Below, one piece after another: positions 23,259 to 31,815 of a stretch of DNA of 64,000 nt. Each line of letters starts with the position of its first letter. Position 1 is the stretch's first letter. The notes below the pieces were generated by a model, which was not told the origin of the DNA, made no database searches, and saw nothing but the letters and a program-made list of their open reading frames with translations. The DNA comes from Pseudomonas gingeri (lineage in GTDB: Bacteria; Pseudomonadota; Gammaproteobacteria; Pseudomonadales; Pseudomonadaceae): assembly GCF_013385425.1 (NCBI RefSeq), contig NZ_JACAQA010000016.1, positions 1 through 64,000 on the forward strand. The letters run 5' to 3'. A program made the position numbers and the translations under genes.

Positions 23259-24149
23259 ATGACTGCCACCCCCGCCTATATCGGACGCTTCGCCCCCACG
23301 CCCAGCGGCCACCTGCATTTCGGTTCACTGGTCGCCGCCCTGGCCTCGTACCTCGACGCCCGCTCGGTCGGCGGACGCTGGCTGCTGCGCATGGAAGACC
23401 TCGACCCGCCGCGCGAAGAACCCGGCGCCCAGGCCTCGATCCTCGATACCCTGCAACGCTACGGCTTCGAATGGGACGGCGAGCTGGTCCGCCAGAGCGA
23501 ACGTCACGACGCCTATGCCCAGGTCCTCGAGCGCCTGTTCAGCCAGGGCCTGGCCTACGCCTGCACCTGTTCGCGCAAGGAGCTGGAGCCCTACCACGGG
23601 ATCTACCCCGGCTTGTGCCGCAACCTCGGCCACGGCATCGAGAATGCCGCCATTCGCCTGCGTGTGCCGGAGCTGAGCTATCGCTTTGAAGACCGGGTAC
23701 AAGGTTCGTTCCAGCAGCATCTGGGCCGTGAGGCCGGCGATTTTGTAATCCGCCGCCGCGACGGGCTCTACGCCTACCAACTGGCGGTGGTGCTGGACGA
23801 CGCCTGGCAAGGGGTGACCGATATCGTCCGCGGCGCCGACCTGCTGGACTCCACGCCACGCCAGCTCTACCTGCAGGAGCTGCTCGGGCTGCCGCAGCCG
23901 CGTTACCTGCACGTGCCGCTGATCATCCAGCCGGACGGCCACAAACTCGGCAAGTCCTACCGCTCGCCGCCGCTGGCAGCCGACCAGGCGACCCCCTTGC
24001 TGATGCGCGCCCTGCGTACACTGGGGCAACACCCGCCCGCCGCACTGGAACAGGGCACGCCGCGGGAGGTGCTGGACTGGGGTATCGGCCATTGGGATGC
24101 CACACTGATTCCCAGGACAGCCACCCTCGCCGAAGCGCAATTGCACTGA
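23259..24149 (+). CDS. gluQRS: Glutamyl-Q tRNA(Asp) synthetase
   Basis: Truncated GluRS paralogue that attaches glutamate to queuosine in tRNA-Asp. I prefer the ATG at 23259 (296 residues, MTATPAYIGRFAPTPSG), since an upstream frame from 23208 adds residues foreign to the family. The class I signature is GHLHFGSL and the KMSKS-like loop is KLGKS. A zinc-binding group CTCSRKEL...YPGLC sits near residues 100-120. There is no anticodon-binding domain, as expected. The dksA-gluQRS pairing is conserved widely in gamma-proteobacteria. Confidence 0.96.
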   Translation: MTATPAYIGRFAPTPSGHLHFGSLVAALASYLDARSVGGRWLLRMEDLDPPREEPGAQASILDTLQRYGFEWDGELVRQSERHDAYAQVLERLFSQGLAYACTCSRKELEPYHGIYPGLCRNLGHGIENAAIRLRVPELSYRFEDRVQGSFQQHLGREAGDFVIRRRDGLYAYQLAVVLDDAWQGVTDIVRGADLLDSTPRQLYLQELLGLPQPRYLHVPLIIQPDGHKLGKSYRSPPLAADQATPLLMRALRTLGQHPPAALEQGTPREVLDWGIGHWDATLIPRTATLAEAQLH

Positions 24150-24226
24150 CGCCCCTTGCAGGTTGGCGCCCATCCGTTACCATCGCCGCACGTTTTCGGG
24201 CACGCACACAATAAAGAGAGGCCGGG

Positions 24227-24403
24227 ATGTACATCTATCGCTTGGTCCTGCTGCTGGTGGTCGGGATCTACCTGTTCTCGCCGGCCATCATGGACTGGTG
24301 GATCGACGCCACCGGCGCCTGGTATCGCCCTTATCTGCTCTGGCTGATCCTGATCGTCGTGACCTTCATCCTGCAGAGCCAAAAAGATGCCGATGAGCTT
24401 TAG
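24227..24403 (+). CDS. cbrX: CbrX, small membrane protein upstream of cbrA
   Basis: A 58-residue protein, too short for most gene finders. It has two hydrophobic helices (RLVLLLVVGIYLFSPAIM and PYLLWLILIVVTFIL) separated by a Trp/Asp-rich loop, and a short polar tail. GAGAGGCCGGG lies upstream. Its last codons overlap the start of cbrA by 11 bases, so cbrA translation is probably coupled to it. An equivalent ORF named cbrX has been described in P. putida as part of cbrXAB; its function is not known to me beyond that coupling. Confidence 0.85.
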   Translation: MYIYRLVLLLVVGIYLFSPAIMDWWIDATGAWYRPYLLWLILIVVTFILQSQKDADEL

Positions 24404-27341
24404 CCTGACCCAGATGCTGCTGATCAGCGCCGCGTACCTGCTGGCGTTGTTCGGCGTGGCCTGGATCAGTGAACGCGGGGTGATCCCACGCTCGATCATC
24501 CGCCACCCGCTGACCTACACCCTGTCCCTGGGCGTCTACGCCAGTGCCTGGGCGTTTTATGGCACGGTGGGCCTGGCCTACCAGTACGGCTACGGCTTTC
24601 TCTCCAGTTACCTCGGGGTTTCCGGCGCCTTCCTGCTGGCGCCGGTGCTGCTCTACCCGATCCTGAAGATCACCCGCACCTACCAGCTCTCGTCCCTGGC
24701 CGACCTGTTCGCCTTCCGCTTCCGCAGTACCTGGGCCGGCGCCCTGACCACGGTATTCATGCTGATCGGCGTACTGCCGCTGCTGGCGTTGCAGATCCAG
24801 GCGGTGGCCGACTCCATCGGCATCCTCACCCGCGAACCGGTGCAGCACCGGGTAGCCCTGAGCTTCTGCGCGCTGATCAGCCTGTTCACCATCTTCTTCG
24901 GCTCGCGGCATATCGCCACCCGGGAAAAACACGAAGGCCTGGTGTTCGCCATTGCCTTCGAGTCGGTGATCAAGCTGATCGCCATCGGCGGGGTTGGCCT
25001 CTACGCCTTGTACGGAGTGTTCGACGGCCCGCAGCAGCTCGAACTCTGGCTGCTGCAGAACCAGACCGCCCTGGCCGCGTTGCACACGCCGTTGCAGGAA
25101 GGTCCGTGGCGCACCCTGCTGCTGGTGTTCTTCGCCTCGGCCATTGTGATGCCGCACATGTATCACATGACCTTCACCGAGAACCTCAACCCGCGCTCCC
25201 TGGTCAGCGCCAGCTGGGGCCTGCCACTGTTCCTGCTGCTGATGAGCCTGGCGGTGCCGCTGATTCTCTGGGCCGGACTCAAGCTCGGCGCCACCACCAA
25301 CCCGGAATACTTCACCCTCGGCATCGGCATTGCCGCCAACAACGAGGCCCTGGCCCTGCTGGCCTACGTCGGCGGACTCTCGGCCGCCAGCGGGCTGATT
25401 ATCGTCACCACCCTGGCACTCTCGGGCATGGCCCTGAACCACCTGGTGCTGCCGCTCTACCAGCCGCCGGCCGAAGGCAATATCTATCGCTGGCTGAAGT
25501 GGACGCGCCGTGCCCTGATCGTTGCCATCATCATGGCCGGCTATGGTTTCTACCTGCTGCTGGGCGCCGAGCAGGACCTCGCCAACCTCGGCATCGTCGC
25601 CTTCGTCGCGACCCTGCAATTCCTCCCCGGCGTGCTCTCGGTGCTGTACTGGCCGACCGCCAACCGGCGTGGTTTCATTGCCGGCCTGCTGGCGGGGATC
25701 CTGGTCTGGCTGGTGACCATGCTGCTGCCGTTGGTCGGCAATCTGCAGGGCTTCTATGTGCCGCTGCTGAACATGATCTATGTGCTCGATGACACCAGCT
25801 GGCATATGGCGGCCATCGCCTCCCTGGCGGCCAACGTGCTGATGTTCACCCTGATCTCGCTGTTCACCAGCGCCAGCCCCGAAGAGGCCAGCGCCGCCGA
25901 AGCCTGCGCGGTGGACAACGTGCGGCGCCCGCAACGCCGCGAGCTGCACGCCGCCTCTCCGCAGGAATTCGCCACCCAGCTGGCCAAGCCGCTGGGGGCC
26001 AAGGCCGCGCAGAAAGAGGTCGAACAGGCCCTGCGCGATCTCTACCTGCCCTTCGACGAGCGCCGCCCCTACGCCCTGCGCCGCCTGCGTGACCGCATTG
26101 AAGCCAACCTCTCCGGGCTGATGGGCCCGAGCGTGGCCCAGGACATGGTGGAGACCTTCCTGCCCTACAAGGCCGGTGGCGAAAGCTATGTCACCGAAGA
26201 CATCCACTTCATCGAAAGCCGCCTGGAAGACTACCACTCGCGTCTCACCGGCCTTGCCGCCGAACTCGACGCCCTGCGCCGCTACCACCGCCAGACCCTG
26301 CAGGAACTGCCGATGGGCGTCTGTTCGCTGGCCAAGGACCAGGAGATCCTGATGTGGAACAAGGCCATGGAAGAGCTCACCGGGGTCGCCGCGCAACGCG
26401 TGGTTGGCTCACGCCTGAGCACCCTCGGCGAGCCGTGGAAGGATTTGCTGCAGGGTTTTATCAACCTGCCCGACGAACACCTGCACAAGCAGCACCTGGC
26501 CCTCGACGGCCAGACCCGCTGGCTGAACCTGCACAAGGCCGCCATCGACGAGCCACTGGCGCCGGGCAACAGCGGCCTGGTGCTGCTGGTCGAGGACCTC
26601 ACCGAAACCCAGATGCTCGAAGACAAGCTGGTGCACTCCGAGCGGCTGGCGAGCATCGGTCGGCTGGCGGCCGGCGTGGCCCACGAGATCGGCAACCCGA
26701 TCACCGGCATCGCCTGCCTGGCGCAGAACCTGCGCGAAGAGCGCGAGGACGACAGCGAACTGACCGAAATCAGCGGGCAGATCCTCGAACAGACCAAACG
26801 CGTCTCGCGCATCGTCCAGTCGCTGATGAGCTTCGCCCACGCCGGCAGTCACCAGCACAACGACGAAGCCGTCTGTCTGGCCGAGGTCGCCCAGGATGCC
26901 ATTGGTCTGCTGGCCTTGAACCGGCGCAACTTCGAAGTACAGTTCTTCAACCTGTGCGATCCCGAGCACTGGGTCGACGGCGATTCCCAACGCCTGGCCC
27001 AGGTGCTCATCAACCTGCTCTCCAATGCCCGAGACGCCTCACCCGCGGGTGGGGCGGTGCGGGTCAAGAGCGAAGCTTTCGAACACACCGTCGACCTGAT
27101 CGTCGAGGACGAAGGCACGGGTATCCCGAAGAACATCATGGACCGATTGTTCGAACCCTTCTTCACCACCAAGGATCCAGGCGAGGGCACCGGTCTGGGC
27201 CTTGCTCTGGTCTATTCCATCGTTGAAGAGCATTATGGACAAATCACCATCGACAGCCCGGCTGACATCCAAAGCCAACGTGGCACCCGTATCCGGGTCA
27301 CCCTGCCGCGTCATGTCGAAGCGACGTCCGCTGTGAACTGA
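24393..27341 (+). CDS. cbrA: CbrA sensor histidine kinase with SLC5-type transporter domain
   Basis: A 982-residue sensor of the CbrAB system controlling carbon/nitrogen use. Residues 1 to about 500 form a Na+/solute-symporter-like domain of about 13 TM helices; a linker, a PAS domain (about 620-720), HisKA (phosphorylatable His in AGVAHEIGNP, about 763) and HATPase (N, G1 DEGTGIP, G2 GTGLGLA, to 975) follow. I use the ATG at 24393 (MSFSLTQ), six bases inside a longer ATG frame, because the family starts there. The input signal is still debated; histidine transport has been reported for the P. putida/fluorescens domain. Confidence 0.95.
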   Translation: MSFSLTQMLLISAAYLLALFGVAWISERGVIPRSIIRHPLTYTLSLGVYASAWAFYGTVGLAYQYGYGFLSSYLGVSGAFLLAPVLLYPILKITRTYQLSSLADLFAFRFRSTWAGALTTVFMLIGVLPLLALQIQAVADSIGILTREPVQHRVALSFCALISLFTIFFGSRHIATREKHEGLVFAIAFESVIKLIAIGGVGLYALYGVFDGPQQLELWLLQNQTALAALHTPLQEGPWRTLLLVFFASAIVMPHMYHMTFTENLNPRSLVSASWGLPLFLLLMSLAVPLILWAGLKLGATTNPEYFTLGIGIAANNEALALLAYVGGLSAASGLIIVTTLALSGMALNHLVLPLYQPPAEGNIYRWLKWTRRALIVAIIMAGYGFYLLLGAEQDLANLGIVAFVATLQFLPGVLSVLYWPTANRRGFIAGLLAGILVWLVTMLLPLVGNLQGFYVPLLNMIYVLDDTSWHMAAIASLAANVLMFTLISLFTSASPEEASAAEACAVDNVRRPQRRELHAASPQEFATQLAKPLGAKAAQKEVEQALRDLYLPFDERRPYALRRLRDRIEANLSGLMGPSVAQDMVETFLPYKAGGESYVTEDIHFIESRLEDYHSRLTGLAAELDALRRYHRQTLQELPMGVCSLAKDQEILMWNKAMEELTGVAAQRVVGSRLSTLGEPWKDLLQGFINLPDEHLHKQHLALDGQTRWLNLHKAAIDEPLAPGNSGLVLLVEDLTETQMLEDKLVHSERLASIGRLAAGVAHEIGNPITGIACLAQNLREEREDDSELTEISGQILEQTKRVSRIVQSLMSFAHAGSHQHNDEAVCLAEVAQDAIGLLALNRRNFEVQFFNLCDPEHWVDGDSQRLAQVLINLLSNARDASPAGGAVRVKSEAFEHTVDLIVEDEGTGIPKNIMDRLFEPFFTTKDPGEGTGLGLALVYSIVEEHYGQITIDSPADIQSQRGTRIRVTLPRHVEATSAVN

Positions 27342-27363
27342 GACCGTCGAGAGAACCGAATCA

Positions 27364-28800
27364 ATGCCGCACATTCTGATCGTCGAAGACGAAACCATTA
27401 TCCGCTCCGCCCTGCGTCGCCTGCTGGAACGTAATCAGTACCAGGTCAGCGAAGCCGGTTCGGTGCAGGAAGCCCAGGAACGTTTCAGTATCCCCTCGTT
27501 CGACCTGATCGTCAGCGACCTGCGCCTGCCCGGCGCTCCCGGCACCGAGCTGATCAAGCTCGGCCAGGGCACCCCCGTGCTGATCATGACCAGCTACGCC
27601 AGCCTGCGCTCGGCCGTGGACTCGATGAAGATGGGCGCGGTGGACTACATCGCCAAGCCGTTCGACCACGACGAGATGCTCCAGGCCGTGGCCCGCATCC
27701 TCCGTGATCGCCAGGGCAACCAAGGCGCGCCGGCCGAGAAAGTCGCCGGCAAGGGCAATGGCGCGGCGGAAAAAGCCGGTGCCAACAACACCAATGGCGA
27801 AATCGGCATCATCGGCTCCTGTCCGCCGATGCAGGACCTCTACAGCAAGATCCGCAAAGTCGCGCCCACCGACTCCAACGTCCTGGTCCAGGGCGAGTCG
27901 GGTACCGGCAAGGAGCTGGTGGCCCGCGCCCTGCACAACCTGTCCAAGCGCGCCAAGGCGCCGATGATCTCGGTCAACTGCGCGGCGATTCCCGAAAGCC
28001 TGATCGAATCCGAACTGTTCGGCCACGAAAAAGGCGCCTTCACCGGGGCCAGCGCCGGTCGCGCCGGCCTGGTGGAAGCGGCGGACGGCGGCACGCTGTT
28101 CCTCGACGAAATCGGCGAGCTGCCCCTCGAAGCCCAGGCACGCCTGCTGCGGGTATTGCAGGAAGGCGAGATCCGCCGGGTCGGCTCGGTGCAGTCGCAG
28201 AAGGTCGATGTGCGCCTGATCGCCGCGACCCACCGCGACCTCAAGAGCCTGGCCAAGATCGGCCAGTTCCGCGAAGACCTTTACTATCGCCTGCACGTGA
28301 TCGCCCTGAAGCTGCCGGCCTTGCGCGAGCGCGGCGCCGACGTCAACGAGATCGCCAATGCTTTCCTCGCCCGCCAGAGCGCACGGGTGGGTCGTACCGA
28401 CCTGCGCTTCGCTCCCGACGCCGAGCAAGCCATTCGCCATTACTCCTGGCCGGGTAACGTCCGTGAACTGGAGAATGCGGTCGAGCGCGCGGTGATCCTG
28501 TGCGAAAGCCCGGAAATTTCCGCCGACCTGCTGGGCATCGACATCGAGCTCGGGGATCTGGAAGAGGAAGAATTCATCGGCCTGGTACCGCAACAGGCCA
28601 GCGCCAGTAACGCCAGCCATGAGCCGACCGAGGACCTGTCACTGGAAGACTACTTCCAGCACTTCGTCCTCGAGCACCAGGACCATATGACCGAGACCGA
28701 GCTGGCACGCAAACTCGGGGTCAGCCGCAAGTGCCTGTGGGAACGGCGCCAGCGCCTGGGCATTCCACGGCGCAAGACCGGGGTGGCCAGCGAGAGCTGA
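27364..28800 (+). CDS. cbrB: CbrB, sigma-54-dependent NtrC-family response regulator
   Basis: A 478-residue activator phosphorylated by CbrA. The receiver domain (1-115) has acidic EDE at 8-10, phospho-Asp52 in SDLRLPG and Lys in IAKPFDH. The AAA+ domain (about 145-380) has Walker A GESGTGKE, the sigma-54 contact loop GAFTGA (about 224) and an R-finger region. The C-terminal Fis-type HTH (about 435-475) reads TETELARKLGVSRKCLWERR. It drives crcZ from the sigma-54 promoter 170 bases downstream, and binding sites for it are visible there. Gap to cbrA is 22 bases. Confidence 0.97.
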   Translation: MPHILIVEDETIIRSALRRLLERNQYQVSEAGSVQEAQERFSIPSFDLIVSDLRLPGAPGTELIKLGQGTPVLIMTSYASLRSAVDSMKMGAVDYIAKPFDHDEMLQAVARILRDRQGNQGAPAEKVAGKGNGAAEKAGANNTNGEIGIIGSCPPMQDLYSKIRKVAPTDSNVLVQGESGTGKELVARALHNLSKRAKAPMISVNCAAIPESLIESELFGHEKGAFTGASAGRAGLVEAADGGTLFLDEIGELPLEAQARLLRVLQEGEIRRVGSVQSQKVDVRLIAATHRDLKSLAKIGQFREDLYYRLHVIALKLPALRERGADVNEIANAFLARQSARVGRTDLRFAPDAEQAIRHYSWPGNVRELENAVERAVILCESPEISADLLGIDIELGDLEEEEFIGLVPQQASASNASHEPTEDLSLEDYFQHFVLEHQDHMTETELARKLGVSRKCLWERRQRLGIPRRKTGVASES

Positions 28801-28819
28801 GCCGGGGGCGCCTCCACGG

Positions 28820-28891
28820 GTAACACCGCACCTTGTGAAAAAACTGTTACCCCGGGATTTTCACGTAACAAAAGCCGGGTCTATCGGTAAC
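28820..28891 (+). promoter_or_regulatory. CbrB binding sites upstream of crcZ
   Basis: TGTTAC (28845-28850) and GTAACA (28865-28870) are separated by exactly 14 bases, the CbrB palindromic consensus I know from P. putida. Extra half sites GTAACA at 28820-28825 and GTAAC at 28887-28891 flank it. The array lies 80-150 bases upstream of the sigma-54 core, the normal enhancer distance. Confidence 0.88.
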
Positions 28892-28909
28892 GAAGATCCG
28901 GTTTTTTTT
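28875..28909 (+). terminator. Terminator of cbrB with a CbrB half site in its loop
   Basis: CCGGGTC and GATCCGG form a seven-pair stem (one G-U) with a 13-base loop and are followed by eight T residues. The loop carries the third GTAAC element, so enhancer and terminator overlap. Confidence 0.75.
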
Positions 28910-28966
28910 CGCCTGAAAAAAACCATTTTCTCGGGAAAACCCAATGTTTACGGGGTTTCGAAAAAG

Positions 28967-28984
28967 TTGGCACGGCACCTGCTA
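28967..28984 (+). promoter_or_regulatory. Sigma-54 promoter of crcZ
   Basis: TTGGCAC-N6-TGCT has GG at 28969-28970 and GC at 28981-28982, exactly 10 bases apart, matching the -24/-12 consensus. The start is expected near 28994. Confidence 0.93.
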
Positions 28985-28993
28985 TAGCTTTGG

Positions 28994-29366
28994 TACAAGA
29001 ACAATAACAAGCACTGCACCAGACAATAAAAACAAGACGTATCGACTCACGCACAATAAAAACAACACGGCGAGAGGCGTAGCTAACTGATTCTTTTGGA
29101 GAAGTACTGTAATTGGGGCTTGCCCCGCGACCAGGCCGAGAACAACAAAAACTGCCCTCAAAGCAGCGCCTGAACTGGTTGGATCCTCTGGATCATTACA
29201 CTGCAGCGATCAAAGCAATCCGTTTGCTCTTGGCTCCCGATTGGGAGAGCCCACTGGCTTGAAGCCTAGTGGCACAGGGCGATCAACAAAAACAAGAAGC
29301 CCGAAACCATAATAAAAATAGAGCACGCAACTACTTCTGGGGGAGCTTCGGCTCCCCTTGTAGTTT
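28994..29366 (+). ncRNA. crcZ: CrcZ small RNA, decoy for Hfq/Crc
   Basis: An ~373-base RNA between cbrB and pcnB. It contains six A-rich CA motifs of the AANAANAA type that bind Hfq with Crc: near 29000 (AACAATAA), 29023 and 29053 (both ACAATAAAAACAA), 29141 (AACAACAAAAA), 29284 (CAACAAAAACAAG) and 29309 (ATAATAAAAATA). CbrB activates it on poor carbon sources, and the RNA then titrates Hfq/Crc off catabolic mRNAs, ending catabolite repression. Location, promoter, motif number and size fit P. putida and P. aeruginosa CrcZ. The 5' end is predicted from the promoter. Confidence 0.95.
29328..29366 (+). terminator. Terminator of CrcZ
   Basis: GGGGAGC-TTCG-GCTCCCC is a seven-pair stem with a stable UUCG tetraloop. 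An outer AACTAC/GTAGTT helix extends it. The downstream U-tract is short (TTG, TTT), so the fold may double as a 3' stabiliser. Confidence 0.8.
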
Positions 29367-29574
29367 CCGCGATACAGACCCGCCCGCCCTGCTCAGCCCC
29401 ACCGCCCCCGATTGATTGGCAGCCTTCACAACGCCCACGGCAGGCCCTCTATCACGGTCCCTGGCCGATACTGCGGCGGCTTCCTACACCATCCCTCGAC
29501 TAAATGCTAGAATCCTCGCCCATCGTGCGGTCATTCTTTGAGGTGGCCGAATATTCCTTCAAACAGTGCCTCCC

Positions 29575-30963
29575 ATGCTGAAGAAGCTGTTCCAGTCATT
29601 ACGTTCTCCCTCGCGTCGAACGCAACATAAACGCAGCACCCCTGAAGTGCTCAACAGTGGCCAGCACTCGTTGCAAAAGGCCCAGTTCAGCCGGTATGCG
29701 GTCAACATCGTCGAACGCCTGCAGAACGCCGGTTACCAGGCCTATCTGGTCGGCGGTTGCGTGCGCGACATGCTGCTCAACATCACGCCCAAGGATTTCG
29801 ACGTCGCCACCAGCGCCACGCCGGAACAGATCCGCGCCGAATTCCGCAACGCCCGGATCATCGGGCGTCGCTTCAAGCTGGTGCATATCCACTTCGGTCG
29901 GGAAATCATCGAAGTCGCGACCTTTCGCGCCAACCACCCGCAAGACGAAGACGAGGACAGCAATCAGTCCTCGCGTAACGAAAGCGGGCGGATTCTGCGC
30001 GACAATGTCTACGGCACCCTCGAAGACGACGCCCAGCGCCGCGACTTCACCATCAACGCCCTGTATTACGATCCGGTCAGCGAACGCATCCTCGACTACG
30101 CCAACGGCGTGCACGATATCCGCAATCGCCTGATCCGCCTGATCGGCGACCCGACCCAGCGCTACCAGGAAGACCCGGTACGGATGCTGCGGGCCGTGCG
30201 TTTCGCCGCCAAGCTGGACTTCGGTATCGAGAAGCACACCGTCGCGCCGATTCGCAAGCTGGCACCGATGCTCCGCGAGATCCCGTCGGCGCGCCTGTTC
30301 GAAGAAGTGCTCAAGCTGTTCCTCTCGGGATATGCCGCCGACACCTTCGAAATGCTGGTCGACCTCAAGTTGTTCGAACCGCTGTTCCCGGCCAGTTTCG
30401 AGGCCCTGGAACACAACCCGACCTACACCCACACGCTGATCAGCGAAGCCTTGATCAACACCGACCTGCGCATCCAGCAGAACAAGCCGGTGACCCCGGC
30501 GTTCCTGTTTGCCGCGCTGCTCTGGCCGGCCTTGCCGGGCCGTGTGCTGCGTCTGCAGGCGAAGGGCATGCCGCCGATTCCGGCGATGCAGGAAGCCGCC
30601 CACGAGCTGATCAGCGAACAGTGCCAGCGCATTGCGATTCCGAAGCGCTTCACCCTGCCGATCCGCGAGATCTGGGATATGCAGGAACGCCTGCCACGGC
30701 GCAGCGGCAAACGTGCCGACCTGTTGCTGGACAACCCGCGCTTCCGCGCCGGCTACGACTTCCTGCTGCTGCGCGAAACCGCTGGCGAAGAGACCGATGG
30801 CCTGGGCGAATGGTGGACGGACTACCAGGATGCCAATGACGCCGGTCGACGCGACATGATCCGTGACCTGGGCAGCAAGGACGACGGTACCGGCAGCGGT
30901 CCGCGCAAACGTCGACGCAGCACCGCCGGCAAGCGCAAGCGTGCCGCCGGTACGGACGAGTAA
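29575..30963 (+). CDS. pcnB: Poly(A) polymerase I
   Basis: Adds 3' poly(A) tails that mark RNAs for decay. The ATG at 29575 gives 462 residues; a GTG three codons earlier is possible. The nucleotidyltransferase signature LVGGCVRDMLL is followed by the catalytic KDFDVATSATPEQ (about 60-85). The RNA-binding RRFxLVHIxF-like region and the class II NTase helical body are intact. The C-terminus ends in a basic tail with RKRRR and KRKR, typical of PcnB rather than CCA-adding enzymes. It lies five bases before folK. Confidence 0.96.
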   Translation: MLKKLFQSLRSPSRRTQHKRSTPEVLNSGQHSLQKAQFSRYAVNIVERLQNAGYQAYLVGGCVRDMLLNITPKDFDVATSATPEQIRAEFRNARIIGRRFKLVHIHFGREIIEVATFRANHPQDEDEDSNQSSRNESGRILRDNVYGTLEDDAQRRDFTINALYYDPVSERILDYANGVHDIRNRLIRLIGDPTQRYQEDPVRMLRAVRFAAKLDFGIEKHTVAPIRKLAPMLREIPSARLFEEVLKLFLSGYAADTFEMLVDLKLFEPLFPASFEALEHNPTYTHTLISEALINTDLRIQQNKPVTPAFLFAALLWPALPGRVLRLQAKGMPPIPAMQEAAHELISEQCQRIAIPKRFTLPIREIWDMQERLPRRSGKRADLLLDNPRFRAGYDFLLLRETAGEETDGLGEWWTDYQDANDAGRRDMIRDLGSKDDGTGSGPRKRRRSTAGKRKRAAGTDE

Positions 30964-30967
30964 GTCG

Positions 30968-31465
30968 ATGGAACACGTGTATATCGGGCTGGGCAGCAAC
31001 CTGGCGGACCCGGCGGAGCAATTGCGCAACGCCGTCCAGGCCCTGGGGCAACTGCCCGACACCGTGCTGGCGGGCGTTTCCGCGTTCTACCAGAGCGATT
31101 CGCTGCTGCCCGGTCAGCCGCGCTACACCAATGCCGTCGTCGCCCTCGACAGCGACCTGACGCCCCTGGCGCTGCTGGATGCGCTGCAAGCCATCGAAAT
31201 CGACCAGGGCCGTGAACGGCATGAGCGCTGGGGGCCGCGTACCCTTGACCTGGATATCCTGCTGTTCGGTGAGCGGCTGATCGACGAGCCGCGCCTGAAA
31301 GTCCCGCATTACCATATGCAGGCCCGGGCGTTCGTGCTCTACCCCCTGGCGGAACTGGCTCCGGCAGATTTGCAGCTGGCCGATGGCCGCAGCCTCAAGG
31401 CGCTGCTGGCGGATTGCCCGTTCGTCGGCCTGGAACGCTTATCCACAGGCACGCCCGACCTGTAG
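30968..31465 (+). CDS. folK: 6-hydroxymethyl-7,8-dihydropterin pyrophosphokinase
   Basis: Transfers pyrophosphate from ATP to hydroxymethyl-dihydropterin in folate synthesis, giving the substrate of FolP (encoded at 55940-56791). The ATG at 30968 gives 165 residues beginning MEHVYIGLGSNL. The HPPK signature RHERWGPRTLDLDIL (about 79-93) is complete. A longer in-frame ORF from 30863 is an overlap with pcnB coding and is rejected. The stop codon is embedded in a REP element. Confidence 0.97.
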   Translation: MEHVYIGLGSNLADPAEQLRNAVQALGQLPDTVLAGVSAFYQSDSLLPGQPRYTNAVVALDSDLTPLALLDALQAIEIDQGRERHERWGPRTLDLDILLFGERLIDEPRLKVPHYHMQARAFVLYPLAELAPADLQLADGRSLKALLADCPFVGLERLSTGTPDL

Positions 31466-31550
31466 GAGCAGGGCTTGCCCGCGAAGGGGCCCGCAAGATC
31501 GCTAAAAGCTTCGCGGCGATGCGGCGCCCCGACAAGCCCTGCCCCTACAG
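31461..31550. repeat. REP doublet overlapping the folK stop
   Basis: GTAGGAGCAGGGCTTGCCCG at the left, and AAGCCCTGCCCCTAC at the right, as an imperfect inverted pair. The left copy starts inside the last codon of folK, so the element supplies its stop codon. Confidence 0.85.
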
Positions 31551-31815
31551 AACCGCAGAACCAGCGCTCTCCTGGTTTCCTTGCTGAATCGCATCAGTTA
31601 CGCCGGTAACACTCCCGGCGTAACATTGCGGTAACACACACGATTGACTTCCCCAGTTCTCCTCACGACTATAGGCGTCCCGTTGCCGCCCCTGCGGCGT
31701 TTGAAGGGCGCAATCCAGGCTTTGCAAGCACGACATCAGAACGTGCGCCTGTATACACGACGAATCACGCGCGTTACTCGCAGTCATTTGCACGGCGCCT
31801 AATGAGGACTTTTTC
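31551..31815 (+). other. panB upstream region with inverted and direct repeats
   Basis: Part of the ~350-base gene-free stretch between folK and panB. GTTACGCCGG (31597-31606) and CCGGCGTAAC (31615-31624) form a perfect 10-bp inverted repeat with an eight-base spacer. GTAACA occurs three times in direct orientation (31606, 31620, 31631). TTGACT follows at 31644 and may be a -35 element. This looks like a protein-binding site ahead of panBCD; the regulator is not evident. Confidence 0.5.

Noticed and set aside
24366..26396. 676-codon open frame on the minus strand opposite cbrA
   Set aside because: It mirrors the codon pattern of GC-rich cbrA and has no recognisable domains; cbrA has clear transporter and kinase motifs.
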